A DNA stretch of 64,000 nt from Bimuria novae-zelandiae CBS 107.79 (taxonomy: Eukaryota > Ascomycota > Dothideomycetes > Pleosporales > Didymosphaeriaceae): assembly GCA_010015655.1 (NCBI GenBank), contig ML976672.1, forward strand, positions 942,809-1,006,808. Direction: 5' to 3'. Within the stretch, counting starts at the first letter, position 1, and every line of letters begins with the position of its first letter. This document shows positions 9,816 through 20,549 of this stretch, piece after piece. The notes beneath the pieces were generated by a model. That model saw nothing but the letters and a program-made list of their open reading frames with translations, had not been told where the DNA came from and ran no database searches. The position numbers were made by a program, and so were the translations under genes.

Positions 9816-10498
9816 CTACACCTCACAAGCCTCAATCCTAAACATGCTCTCCACAACTGCACTGTCGGCCCCATACCGGCCAACGGCCTGCCTAATCGCC
9901 TCCTCCAAACCCAACTCCTTCTGACAGGGTGTCCAACGTACCGTACTCTTGGCGTATGGTTAGTAGTTCCGTACCGTGCACGGTACACATGGTGGTCTTC
10001 AAGAGGAAAAAAGGACAGTGAATGGTCTGTGCACGGTATGGAACTACCGACCGTACGCCAAGAGTACGGTACGTTGGACACCCTGCTCCTTCGCGCCCAC
10101 AAGCTCGTTCTCCGTCATCCCATCGAGGTTATTCCCACAATCCCCTTCGAAGAACTGGTTGGTGACGGCAAACCCACGCATCGTTTTCACAAACTCTCCA
10201 CGCCCCAGCGCGATCTTAGCATTCCTATTGATCTTCTCCACGTCAACATACGTGACCGAGAACTTCGTGTCGAGCACAGCCTCCAGCACTACGAGAAGCT
10301 TATTCTGCGTGACCGCGCCCGGGGGAAAAGGGCAGATGTAAATGCCGCGGTTCGCGATGGCATCGGGGTTGCGCAGCATATTAGCGGCTGCTCTAGCGAT
10401 GGTGGGGAGCGGAGTCCAGTAGAGCGGGTTCTCTCCCGTGCCGTAGATGCGGGCCTCCTTGTCCTTGATGTTGAAGCCTGCCGGGCCTTTCATGAGCC
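9816..10498 (-). pseudogene. NmrA-like NAD(P)-binding protein, C-terminal exon, 5'-truncated and MITE-interrupted
   Basis: The exon starts at 10498 after a good acceptor (CACTAAT branch, then TACAG). It reads LMKGPAGFNIKDKEARIYGTGENPLYWTPL, a region typical of NmrA-like/isoflavone-reductase-like atypical short-chain dehydrogenases just after the catalytic core. It continues through NPDAIANRGIYICPF and KFSVTYVDVEKI. The native frame then continues to TAG 9816, ending in MFRIEACEV, but only if the 161-bp element at 9925-10085 and one duplicated 7-mer are ignored. With the element present, translation ends inside it. No N-terminal Rossmann exon (GATG..G) is found within the next 650 bp, so the gene is also truncated at its 5' side. 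The role of the ancestral protein is unknown (redox-sensing or reductase-like by family). Confidence 0.7.
9925..10085. mobile_element. 161-bp hAT-like MITE inserted in NmrA-like gene
   Basis: Two 57-bp arms (9925-9981 and 10029-10085) are inverted repeats with four mismatches, all transitions, around a 47-bp centre. The ends are CAGGG...CCCTG, the usual hAT terminus. The 7-mer CTCCTTC occurs at 10086-10092 immediately outside the right end, and at 9915-9921 three bases outside the left end. It is absent as a duplicate in the inferred original reading frame, so it looks like a target duplication (hAT elements normally make 8 bp). There is no coding capacity, so it would need a transposase supplied in trans. 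Confidence 0.8.
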
Positions 10499-11157
10499 CT
10501 GTACCACTTCAATTAGTGCACTTTCATTTCCATAACACTGTGGCATTGAATGCTCTATGCCGGAACACCGACACTGCAATCTTGTCCGCCGCGCTTCACA
10601 TGCGCCCCTTCACTGCAAACCACAACGAACAATCTGGACGAGCATGATGGCGCAATGATGGCAATATGACCTCGGTGAGTACTTTGCTTCAATGTTTTCA
10701 AACGTCAGCTGTGGGCCTTCGAACGTGATTCGTCCAACATGGTACTCTGTTGGCATTGTTCTATATATTGACGGTTTACAGGTTGTTCGCCGAGCTGGCA
10801 CGAGTTCCACGCTTAATTCAGCTTATATTCACAACAATATTAGAATAGACGCTACGTTATATAAAACGTGGATTGTGAGACATATAAAACGAACAATAGC
10901 GCGCGTGTGCAGCTGCCTCAGTCCGACCAGGCTACACTCCATCCCTACTTCCGCCTCGAGAAACTTGCCTAAAAGCTCTCGAACTCTTATATCATTTTCC
11001 GATACATATTCTCCACACATCCTCAATACTCCACTCGGCGCAGCAACGCCATATAGATATCTTAGCACCCCTCGCTATCGGAAGTATGCAACACTGTACG
11101 TTGGCCCTCGGCAGGAAATACAAATGCAGATTAAACTGACAATTCCCAGTGCTCATT
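10499..11157. other. intergenic, no N-terminal NmrA exon found
   Basis: Short frames only. I looked on the minus strand for a Rossmann-type start exon for the NmrA fragment and did not find one. Confidence 0.5.
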
Positions 11158-12199
11158 ATGGTCACTCCTTCATCTTCAAAGCTTATCGATGGCTCCTTTC
11201 CCGCCGAACTTCTTCTCGAAGTCATCGAAAACATCCCATTCGGAGACGGCAGCGACATCTTCACTCTGAGCAGAGTGCATCCGCGCATCGCAGACATTCT
11301 CCGCTCTTACGAGCAGTCTCTCACTGGGAGCTTCGCACGCAAAGAGCTTAGACATGCTGCGGTAGACTTCCCGACGAAGCTTCAGGGATTCAAGTGGCTG
11401 CGGACTTGCGTTAAGCAATACGATGTGATCGACGACGTGATGGCGACGCTGGTGGACGATCACAACGTCTTTCCTGTGCGAAAGCACAATATGGCCCTTA
11501 TCAACACCGGACTTCTTCTACTTTACCATCTGCAATCGTTCGGTGTGTATTCCCTGTGGCGTTGACCTCCGCACGTACATCCCAAAGGTCAACGTTACTC
11601 AACTTTTGCTCAGCTGCTGACACCGGACTCTAGGCCCTCATACTGCAAAACTTACGCTACTGAAATCCTTGCCGAAGGATCCTCTGACGACAATGTATCT
11701 TGCTGTTCACTATGCGACCCTAACGGCACGCTACCACGGTGAAGGTCTTATTCACCAGCGCACCTACGGCCAGCTCATGGACGCCAACACGCTTTCGTTC
11801 CGTTCGGACATCGAATTCTGCTTCGCCGAAGCCAGCCTCCAACTTGGACCCGACTTTGTCCACTCGACCCTCCTCGCCGACTCATCGACTTACTACCCAT
11901 CGGAGCGCATCCTACTAAATTTCTACCACGATCACGCAATTCATGACTGGGTGCTCGAGAGCGATCCAGGTGGCTCAACCGGTTTTCAGCCTCCTATCAC
12001 ACAAGGCCCGAAGAAGCAGTACAGGGAGAGGAGCCTTTAGACGACACTGCTCGAACGCATGGCCGGTCTCATGGATTGCCCGCTGGAGAATGTGAGGGGT
12101 GCGATTGAAGAGGACGCCGCAGCGAAGGATCATAGTCTAGCCTGGCTAGACTTGGAGGGCAAGGAAACGCTGATGAAGGGCGGGGATGTCGTCTCCTGA
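11158..12199 (+). pseudogene. F-box-like protein with a late in-frame TAG
   Basis: Exon 1 is 11158-11542, intron 11543-11633 (GTGTGT...CTCTAG, phase 1), and exon 2 runs from 11634. The N-terminus (FPAELLLEVIENIPFGDGSDIFTLSRVHPRI) is an F-box-like segment, as in substrate adaptors of SCF ubiquitin ligases. The rest is a helical fungal-type region with no named domain. Translation stops at TAG 12038-12040 (263 aa). The same frame continues coding-like for 52 more codons (TTLLERMAGLMDCPLENVRGAIEED...) to TGA 12197-12199. TAG sits where CAG (Gln) would fit, so this is probably a nonsense mutation removing a short C-terminal tail. The shorter protein may still function, so 'pseudogene' applies to the tail rather than certainly to the locus. 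Confidence 0.6.
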
Positions 12200-12458
12200 T
12201 TCCATAGATCGGGATGCGTAGGCGGAGAGTGTCAGGTGTAAGAAGGGTCCTGGGTATAGTTGCATGGAGTTGCAACCGGTCGTGTTGGATAACACCCGTA
12301 TTGCATCCGCGAGATGTATTCTTCATAGCACACCTAGGAATATTAGTTTTCACGTACTCGAATGAATACCATGCCCAATAAATAACCGTCGGTACCCGTG
12401 TCTGAGTGACTCCCACGCTACTCTCGCCATGCTAACCTCGCACTCCTTCCACCCCCTC

Positions 12459-13831
12459 TCACAAAATCTCAGGATACACATCCGTCCTCCTCAACAACGG
12501 CACTTCCCTCCTCGTCTTCTCCAAATACCCCAAATCAATCTCCGCCACCGCAATCTCCCCCTCATCTAGGCCCCTCCCTTCCTCGTCCTCCTCCCCACCC
12601 AGCTCTGCGACAACCTTCCCCCACGGATCGATGATCATACTATGCCCATAGCTCCTCCGCGTCTTCTCCTCGTTGTGAAACCCCACCTGCGCCGCCGCCA
12701 CGACGTACGACTGCGTCTCAATCGCGCGCGCCCTCAGCAGCGTCGCCCAATGCGCCTTCCCCGTCGGCACGGTAAACGCCGACGGATACGTCAGGATCTG
12801 CGCGCCGCGGTGTCTCAGCGCGAGCGAGGCCTCGGGAAACCTTAGATCGAAACAAATCAGCATGCCTAGCTTTCCTAGTGGCGTCGGGAACGGGTCTTCG
12901 ATCCGGGGGCCCCGCTCGACGGACGCGCTTTCGCGGAGGGTAGGGCCGCCGGCGATGTCGACGTCGAAGAGGTGGAGTTTGTCGTAGCGGTGGGTTATTT
13001 CGCCTGAGGCGGAGATCCAGAGGAGTGTGTTGGTTACCTTTTGGGGAGAGTGGGGGGAGGGCTCGTGAATGCCGACGGAGAGGGGGAAGGAGTGGTGTTT
13101 TGCGGCGGCCTGGAGACCTAGGACGAAGGGGGAGGAGGAGATGGGTTGGGCGAGGGAGATGGTTTGCGAGGCGGACGAGGCGATGTAGTCGGATGCTTCG
13201 GGGAGGAAGAGAGCGGAGGCGCCGGCTGCGGAGGCTTTTTCGATGAGGAGAGTGCATTGGTGGAGGTTGTGTTGCATGGAGGATGTGGAGCGGATTTGGC
13301 CGATTGCCTGGGGGGTGTTAGTGGAAAGTGTTGTGGAGGAATGTGTTTTTTTTTTAGCGGAGTTTTGGCGGTTTAAGGATGTGTTAAAGGTTTTGGGTAT
13401 AATGAAATAGCGGAAATAGCTTTAGGTGAATTTAGTTTCCCTCTTGAAGCTTCAATGTCTGTTTACTGGATATACAAATGACATCATTGTCGAGCCACAA
13501 GACTATGCTATAGATCATGACATAGTGGTAGAAAAGGATGCATAAACCAAAGATAGAGTGAAGAATTGAAGTGAAGTAATCCTTTGAGAAAAGAGTACCC
13601 GTGGTATGCTCGAGATGACACACCAACGTGGGAGATATAGATAATACAGCGATCTATAAGAAGGTCGGATGGGCGAGAAAATGTACTTACTGCAAGAGTC
13701 ATTTTGAGCAGCTTTATATGATTTTTCGCCACTATTCCGGTTGGTCGGTTCTGGAGGAGCACTGAAGCTGGGGTGAACGACCGGAGAAGGCGCGGTGGTG
13801 GTACGAAAAGGGCACTAACCCGATTGGGCAT
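12459..13831 (-). CDS. NIT2: Nit-type amidase (deaminated glutathione amidase-like)
   Basis: Two exons: 13831-13691 and 13307-12459, with a 383-nt intron (GTAAGT donor, CACTAACA branch, CCCCCAG acceptor). The joined product is 329 aa. It belongs to the carbon-nitrogen hydrolase superfamily with the Glu-Lys-Cys triad visible: E84 (FLPEASD), K157 (RYDKLHLFD) and C199 (LICFDLRFPE). The family hydrolyses deaminated glutathione, a by-product of transaminases. The first 43 residues are Arg/Ser/Leu-rich without acidic residues (RVSALFVPPPRLLRSFTP), like a mitochondrial presequence. A second ATG (residue 44, MTLAAIGQIRS) gives the usual cytosolic start. It is divergent from the golgin gene, about 560 bp away. 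The family call is strong; substrate is by homology. Confidence 0.9.
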
Positions 13832-14394
13832 TTCCGTGGAGAGACATGATGCGAACGTTCGATTGGTGCAACATGTTAACAGGATGTAGAATTATGGATG
13901 AAGACATTTTATGGAGTTAAGTAGTTCTGCTATGCAATGGAAGAAACGAATTCCTGGTCAATGTCCTCCTGCTGCTGCAAATCGAGAAGCTGGCACGCTC
14001 AGGTCAGGGCCGCGTTCCCGCGTTGGCGGGATCAGCAACATTGTTTCAACCTGGCATCAGCGCCTCACAGCCCACCAAGCCCGTCCTACCCGTGCAAGCT
14101 CCACGAAGCTGCTCAGCTGACATCCTCGCCCGCACCGTCGCATTATTCCCAGGCTCTCCACCGACGTACAATTCCGAAAGCGGGCATTACGCACGCGTTC
14201 ACGACGTCGACACCTACACCACACCTACACCACACCGCAGCCTGGTGCGAGTACACTAGTTCCCCAATCTGGCTTCTCGCGCACCCGAACGATGAACGGG
14301 CCTAGGCGAAAGACCAACCGCAGGTGATTGCTAGTAACGACCCTGGACACGCACACGTACATATAGCCTCGCTTGCGACAGAGGCAGATCGGCA
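13832..14394. promoter_or_regulatory. divergent promoter region between Nit amidase and golgin genes
   Basis: 563 bp separate the two start codons. I see no supported gene. Small plus-strand frames here lack conserved features. Confidence 0.5.
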
Positions 14395-17158
14395 ATGGCG
14401 CAGCGCAAGGGCGGTTGGGGTTCCTTCTTAGGCAGCGCTGTATCTGGGCTGGAATCGCGGTTGGATAGCATCCTCACCGACGATGACCAGGCCAGCGCGA
14501 AGTCGAGGGCTGCTGAAGCAGCGGCAAAGGCAGAGCTGGCTGAGAAGCAGCGCCTACAGGTCGACCAAGGTGGGTAGCTCTGGAGGTTTACCGGAAGGAC
14601 ATGATATGCGCATTGCGAGTGATTGCTAACGGCACAAGTGTCTCGTAGCTCCTCACGAAGCAGGCCGAACTCACGGCTGCAGGATCGCCTGGCGAAAGCT
14701 GTCAACAAGGGCAAAGATGGGGCGGAATCGAGGCCTTCGTCGGAACTCGGGTCGCGACCAGAGAGCCCTGCGGGCCCTGCGGCAAAGAATGTAGCGAACG
14801 ATGTGGGGCGAGCAAGCATAGATTCGAAAGCATCCGAGCAACCGCCAGAAATTCCCATCGCCAGCAAGCCGGAGCTGCCAAAGGCGGAAGACGCGAAAGA
14901 CGACCCTTCTCCACAACCGTCCGCCGATGTCCCGCTCGCATCCCCGCCAGCTTCGTCTGTGGTTGCAGAGCAGCCCACTTCAATGGCGATGCGAACCATA
15001 TCCATACCGTCGATCCTCGCCCCGCAAGCCTCGTCACCGCGTCAGTCCGTAGACAGCACCCTCTCACGGCCGTCAATCGAAATCTCCACACCTACGGAAG
15101 GAGCACCTGAAGCTACGCAGGACCCCGAGACACTCCAAGTCGAACTCTCTGCGCTTCAAACCACCCACGATGAGACCCTCCGCGAGCATCGCGAGGAACT
15201 CAATTCTCACCTCGAACGCATCGATGCCCTCCAATCCAAGCTCGCATACCTCTCGCAACAGCTGGCGTCCTCCGCTAAAGCCGCGTCGACCGATTCCGAA
15301 GCCACGCCGGTGGACAAGAAGACGGCAGAAAAAGATGCTCAGATAGCAGCGCTTATGGAGGAAGGGCAAAGGCTATCCAAAACGGAACTGAAGCACATGA
15401 CCACCATCAAGAAGATGCGAGCGAAGGCATTGGAGACGGACAAAGACATCACGACACTCAAGCAGCGGTTATCCAAGGCAGAGAGATCGATTGCGGAGCA
15501 GACGGAGAGGGCGAGGCGCGCCGAGGCTGCGGAGAAGACTGCGCAGGAGAAACTCAAGGTCGTTGCGAAGATTGAGAAGGACATCGAATTGATCCGCTCC
15601 GAGCGAGAAGAAGCGGGGCTCACCATAGCAGAACTGAGGAGGCAATTGAGCGACGCCTTGCAAAGGGCTGAGGATGCAGAGAAGAGGGTCCAAGTTGGTG
15701 CTTTGGAAGCCGAGAAACGAGTCACAGCTTCGTTGCAAGAAGACATCGAGAACTTGCGCATTGAGAAGAAGCTCGCTGAGGACCGTGCGAAAAGGGAGCT
15801 GCAAGAGGCGAGAGACGAAGCTACGAGGCAACAGGAAAGTGCCAAGATCTCTGAGTTGGAGCTTCGTGGAGAGATTGCTGTAAGTTCAAGTGCTGTCCAT
15901 CACCTGGATCAAACTAACACATTTGTAGAACCTTGAATCTAAACTCGAACTGCTCCGAAGCCGCTCCGAAGAGGTCTCGTCTTCAGCGACTGGCGACTCT
16001 CAAGCCAAACTTCTTCGTCAGATCGAGACTTTACAAACCCAATACGCGCTAGCATCGGAGAATTGGCAGGGCATTGAAGGTACACTGACGTCTCGCGTTG
16101 CGGCCCTCGAGAAAGATCGCGACGAAACGGCGAAGCGAGAGTCCGACATTCGGCGAAAAGCCAGAGAGGTCAACTCCAAGGCGCGCCGCCTAGAGGACGA
16201 GCTTGAAAGCATCAATGACCGCGCCAGGACCCTTGAGCAAGACCTGACTGAGCAGCGTGATTCAGCTCAGAAGCTCCAAGCCCGTTTGGCGCAAGCTGAA
16301 ACGGCAGCACAGGACGCTCGGGCAGATCTTGAACGCGAGAAGAAGGTCATGGAAGCCGACTTTCATCAGCGTCTAGAAGAGGAAAAGAACAGATGGAGGC
16401 TAGAGATGCAATCTCAAGCCTTGCTGAGTGAAAACCATCTACGCAAGGATTCTCCCGGTGCGAGCTTGAGGAGGCACTCTCCCGACCCATTGGGCATTTA
16501 CAACAGTCGGAGACAGCTGCCATCGCGCTCTATCTCTCAAGGCATAGACATGTCCTTGTCACCCATGGACCGCATGCCCGAGGAAGCGCGCCGTCCAACT
16601 TCTTCCCGCCAAAAGTCGACCCCTAGTCATCAGCGCACACCCGAGATCGGAACACCCAAGAGGCAGGATTCGTTCCCCTCGATGTCGTCGAATGTGATGA
16701 GCAACGGGAATAGCTTCTCCAACACACCTTCGATTCACACACCCTCCTTTGACGAGGCTGGCTTTGAAGGAAGTTTATCACCTCACTGCACTATCAACGA
16801 TATGATCAGCGTCTCTACGGTCGGCGCAGGACCGTCTGTCCAACTCGTCGAGCGCCTCAGCACCGCAGTTCGGCGGCTCGAGTCAGAGAAAGCGACCAAT
16901 AAGGAAGAACTTGCGCGCCTCATCAGCCAAAGAGATGAAGCTCGGGAGGAGGTGGTGGCGCTTATGCAGGAGCTCGATGGTAAAAAGGAAGTAGGGGAAA
17001 AGGTGGAGAAACTAGAGAGGGAGATGAGCGAGGTCAACGAGAGGTACGAAAAGTGCCTGGAGCTGCTGGGCGAGAAGTCGGAGCGCGTTGAGGAGTTGGA
17101 GGGGGACGTGGAGGACTTGAAGAAGATTTATCGGGATTTGGTCAGCACGATGAAGTAG
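14395..17158 (+). CDS. SGM1: TMF1/Sgm1-type Golgi coiled-coil protein
   Basis: Three exons: 14395-14569, 14639-15879 and 15929-17158 (introns 69 and 49 nt), giving 881 aa. The N-terminus MAQRKGGWGSFLGSAVSGLESRLDSIL matches the start of TMF-type golgins. A Ser/Pro/Lys-rich low-complexity part (about 60-230) is followed by long coiled coil (about 240-640). The block around residue 515 (SENWQGIEGTLTSRVAALE, then RRKAREVNSKARRLE) is the TMF DNA-binding-type domain. The C-terminus (about 770-881, from QLVERLSTAVRRLESEK to DLKKIYRDLVSTMK) is the TMF TATA-binding-type, Rab6/Ypt6-interacting domain. The yeast homologue Sgm1 works at the Golgi with Ypt6. A Ser-rich linker at about 600-760 is likely phosphorylated. 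Family assignment is firm; exon joins keep phase. Confidence 0.9.
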
Positions 17159-18626
17159 ATGAGTTATGCTACAGTACCTCATCTCCTGGGAGAAATGAAG
17201 CCATGTGTCTATGAATGAGCGTTTTGGTGTTGTGTCGATTGAGACAGATGAGGCTAGACAAGCGCCTTCTACCCGCTACGCCGCATTCCACAACATGGGC
17301 GTGCGACCAGCAACGGTCGTCGCGGGGGCGGACATGCAGGTGCAAAGTCCCATCTGCCGAGTGCACCGCTCTTCTGCTGATCTCATATCCCCGCGCTTCA
17401 CACAATCTCCTCTATATTGAGCACAACATGGTGCCGATATTAACTGCGTCACACAGCGGTCTCTCAACCTTGCAGGTTCAATCTCACGCGCAAATCCCCG
17501 GTCCAACAACGCAGTTGAACTGACCCGTCTCATTTACGCGATGCGCTTTCGTGCGGGAGTACTTAGTTTCCTTTGCGAAAGCGGAGGCAAAGAAGATAGA
17601 GTCAGTGGGAACGCCTCGTGGGCAGTGGGTGCTATTTGCGGCGTTGGGTTTGTGAAACGGCGGTACGGTCGTGATGGGGTGTACCGTCGGCGATCTATTT
17701 TGGGGTAATTTAGCCATGTATTCAGCACTGTAGAGTAGCGTGCAGTAGCGGAAGCTTGAATCTGCGAGGCCCGTCGGCGACGTTTACTCCCGGAGCTTAC
17801 GAGGCTGCGTCGTATAGAGGCTTAGGTTAGCGCGAGCGAGCGCTCCTTCTAACTCTTACGAGATTGACGAACGACGAGATGTGGCGCAGGCAGCAGCTTA
17901 CTTCCTGCCCAGGTGCGCAGTTCAGCTTTGCCTCACGCCGAGGGCCGCCATAATTTCTGGGCTGGACATCCTGGGGAGAGTGGAGCGTGCAGATTCGCGC
18001 GACCAGACGTGTTTCGAAACGTGTGGCCCCGGCACCGAAAGCTTGTTTGCTGGACGGCCAGGGTCCTGGCGCCAAACAAACCAAACATTCCAAAACGATA
18101 TCACACGGTGCGGGTTGAGTGCGGTATGTGAATGTGGCTAAATCTGGGCCAATTATCCATCACCGCTGCACGTATTCAAGAGGTGATTTCTGCGCCGCAC
18201 GCAGTTGGTGTTACAGAATTCCTAACGTCAGGGCACGGTGGTTGGTGTGGTGGGAGTACAGCCACCATGCTGGAAAGGTTAGGAATTCCTTCGGGAAAAG
18301 ACACTGACCAGACAGGCCGCAGTGAGAGCCTACCGTACGTGCGTGCCAGGCTGAGACGGTATTGCCGGCCCAACAAGTCAAGAGGTGGTCGGGGACTGGG
18401 CGCGTGGCGCACGCGGGCTGTTTGTACTGGCGCAGGTGCGACTACGCTTCACAGCGCGCGTGTATTTACACCCGTCGGCCCTGCCACTGCTGCGAGTTTT
18501 CCTACATTCCAACTACCTTTCCAAACTCTGCTCCGTCATACATTCGCTTCGGTGTAGCTCACATTCGCTCGACTCTGCCAGCCTGATCCTGTCGATTCCT
18601 CCGTGTTCATCACTTCGATTGCTACC
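17159..18626. other. 1.5-kb intergenic region
   Basis: No supported gene on either strand. An 11-bp inverted repeat (GAATTCCTAAC near 18216 and its complement near 18280) could form a hairpin. The last 150 bp, with CT-rich tracts, is the likely promoter of the following superoxide dismutase gene. Confidence 0.5.
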
Positions 18627-19513
18627 ATGCGTACCCAGTCTATCCTCTCTCTTTTGGCCGTGGCCACGGCCGTCGTCGCCGAAGACGCTCCTGTCATCGA
18701 GAGCAACCCTATTGGCGCACAGTATGAGGCTCTTCTCAAGGGCAAGAAGGATTGGAGCAGCCTCACTGGATCCGTGAAGATTGCTTCTGCTGCGAACGGG
18801 ACGGGTGTCTCAGTTGAGATCGCTCTTGCTGGTCTGCCTACCGAGGGCGGTCCGTTTAGTGAGTACTCCTCTTCTATATGTCAAATCCCAAAACCTAACA
18901 TTCACAGTGTACCACATCCACGAAAAGGCCGTCCCGGAAGACGGCAACTGCACCGCCGCCGGCGCCCATCTCGACCCCTACAAGAGAGGCGAAGTGCCCC
19001 TCTGCGACGCCAGCAAGAAGCAAACATGCCAGACCGGCGACCTCTCCGGCAAGCACGGCAACATAACCTCAACCTCGTTCGCCGCAACGTAAGTCCCTCC
19101 CTCCCCTCACACATCTCATTAGCTTAAATGCTAATCTCATGACCAGCTACAACGACGCATACCTCGCGACGCTGTTGTCGGATCCCTCGTACTTTGGCGA
19201 CAAGTCCATCGTCGTCCACCTCTCCAACAAGACCAGGATCGCCTGCGCAAACTTCAAGCAGCTCTCTCCCGGCAACGCCAGCACCACCGCGTCTGCTGGC
19301 TCCTCGTACGGCACGGCCCTGCCCACTGGTGGGTCTCACGGCGGCCACAACAGCACTGCTTCCGCGACGGCGACCTCCACCACCGGAGCACCCATCGCCC
19401 CTACCGCGAGCCCGACCGCGTCCCCCGCCCAGCCTCCTCCTGGCTCTGGCGCGGCCAAGGTCGCCGTCAGCGGAGCAGCGCTGTTTGCTTTCGTTGCTGC
19501 GTTGATGATTTAA
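18627..19513 (+). CDS. extracellular GPI-anchored copper-only superoxide dismutase-like protein
   Basis: Three exons: 18627-18858, 18908-19088 and 19147-19513 (introns 49 and 58 nt), giving 259 aa. A signal peptide (MRTQSILSLLAVATAVVA) precedes a Cu/Zn-SOD fold. Candidate copper ligands are H80 and H82 (MYHIHEK), H98 (GAHLDPY) and H162 (VVHLSNK). The sequence around GDLSGKHG and the short loops match the fungal Sod4/5-type group, which binds only copper. A Ser/Thr/Ala/Pro-rich stalk (about 180-240) and a hydrophobic C-terminal tail (VAVSGAALFAFVAALMI) indicate a GPI anchor. The role by family is removal of superoxide at the cell surface, including host- or self-generated oxidants. The start is the ATG directly before the signal peptide. 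Confidence 0.88.
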
Positions 19514-19913
19514 GCGTATATTCATCTCTGTTAGTATAATGCTTTGGACTTAGTATGCATATTAGCGTTATTTGTAGGCAAAATTCCCCACACGTTGGCG
19601 CATGCTATTTTTCTTGCTTGGGGGCTTTTTATTATTGGGGTAATTTAATGAGCAAGGGGGCTATACCCATGGGTTTGGAACCCGGATAGATACCAAGAAT
19701 TTATGTGTAATTTGTTTTCCCACATGAGTCTGCATGAGGATTCGGGTCGTGAGGGTTCGAGGTGTGAGTGTGAAGTGTTTGTTGAGTTTACCCAGATGTC
19801 GTCAAAAAACATGCGGAAATAGCGAGCACAATGAAACGTTCTTCGGGCTCGGGCTCGTAAGCACCCAAGTCCGTCACTGTACAAATTCACGCACCACCTA
19901 TCCCGTCCCATCC
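19514..19913. other. intergenic between convergent genes
   Basis: 3' flanks of the dismutase and GNAT genes. No gene is seen. Confidence 0.5.
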
Positions 19914-20549
19914 TCAGACATCCACCTCCTTGACCAAGGTCTTCATCTCCGTCCCCACGCCCGTCTCCGCCATCCCCGCATCCTCAACAAACCCAATCCT
20001 CCTGTACAGCTCTAGCACACGCTCGTTCCCCTTTGTAACCGAGACCCTCACCACTGCCTTGTCTACATTCATCGCAGCTGCCAGAGGTGCTGCATGCGTC
20101 GTACACGCTTCCATCAGCGCGGTTCCCAGTCCAATACCTTGCGCTGAGGGCAGCACGAAGAGCCCGTAGATGTCGAATAAAGCAGTACTCCCACTATTGG
20201 TGTCATATTCTGTTGGTTTCGGTCCGAAGAGGACGGCGCTGCCGACCCAGTCGCTGGTTAAAAAACTGCTTATGTGCTCCCCGTGTGTGGAGGGCGCGGG
20301 CACTGATGGCGATGGTGTTGGAGTGGGTGTGGATTTTGCGACGAAAGTGTATGCCAGGGGATTTTTCAGACGCGCTTCCCAGTCGGAGTGCGAGAAAGCG
20401 GCTTCGCGCTCGTAAGTTGAGGAGAAGGACTGGGGCGAGGTGAGGAGGGAGTGCAGACGGAATGCTTTGGACTTGTTAATGAGGGCGGTCCATGTTGAAG
20501 GGTTGGGGTGGGATTTGGGGAGGAGAAGGATTGCGTTGGCGTTGGACAT
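19914..20549 (-). CDS. GNAT-family N-acetyltransferase
   Basis: Intronless 211-aa frame. The C-terminal half has the GNAT fold signature: beta-strand ALFDIYGLFVLPSAQ followed by the acetyl-CoA pyrophosphate loop QGIGLGTALMEA (about residues 146-157), then VVRVSVTKGNERVLELYRRIGFVED, the typical motif B with 'LYRRIGF'. A Pro/Ser/Thr-rich insertion (STPTPTPSPSVPAPS) lies near residues 74-88. The substrate cannot be told from sequence. A cytosolic small-molecule or protein N-acetyltransferase is likely. It converges on the dismutase gene. Confidence 0.85.
   Translation of the reverse strand: MSNANAILLLPKSHPNPSTWTALINKSKAFRLHSLLTSPQSFSSTYEREAAFSHSDWEARLKNPLAYTFVAKSTPTPTPSPSVPAPSTHGEHISSFLTSDWVGSAVLFGPKPTEYDTNSGSTALFDIYGLFVLPSAQGIGLGTALMEACTTHAAPLAAAMNVDKAVVRVSVTKGNERVLELYRRIGFVEDAGMAETGVGTEMKTLVKEVDV

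Noticed and set aside
9810..10535. Plus-strand frame of 241 codons
   Set aside because: It is antisense to the NmrA-like exon and crosses the MITE; the minus strand has recognisable protein motifs, the plus strand none.
12718..13257. Second minus-strand frame of 179 codons within the amidase gene
   Set aside because: It is an Arg/Pro-rich shadow of the Nit amidase exon, which carries the catalytic triad in the other frame.
14331..15005. Minus-strand 224-codon frame opposite the golgin
   Set aside because: Ser/Ala-rich antisense shadow of the coiled-coil gene with no splice or domain support.
18214..18292. 11-bp inverted repeat around GAATTCCTAAC
   Set aside because: Possible hairpin, but too short and isolated to call an element or terminator.
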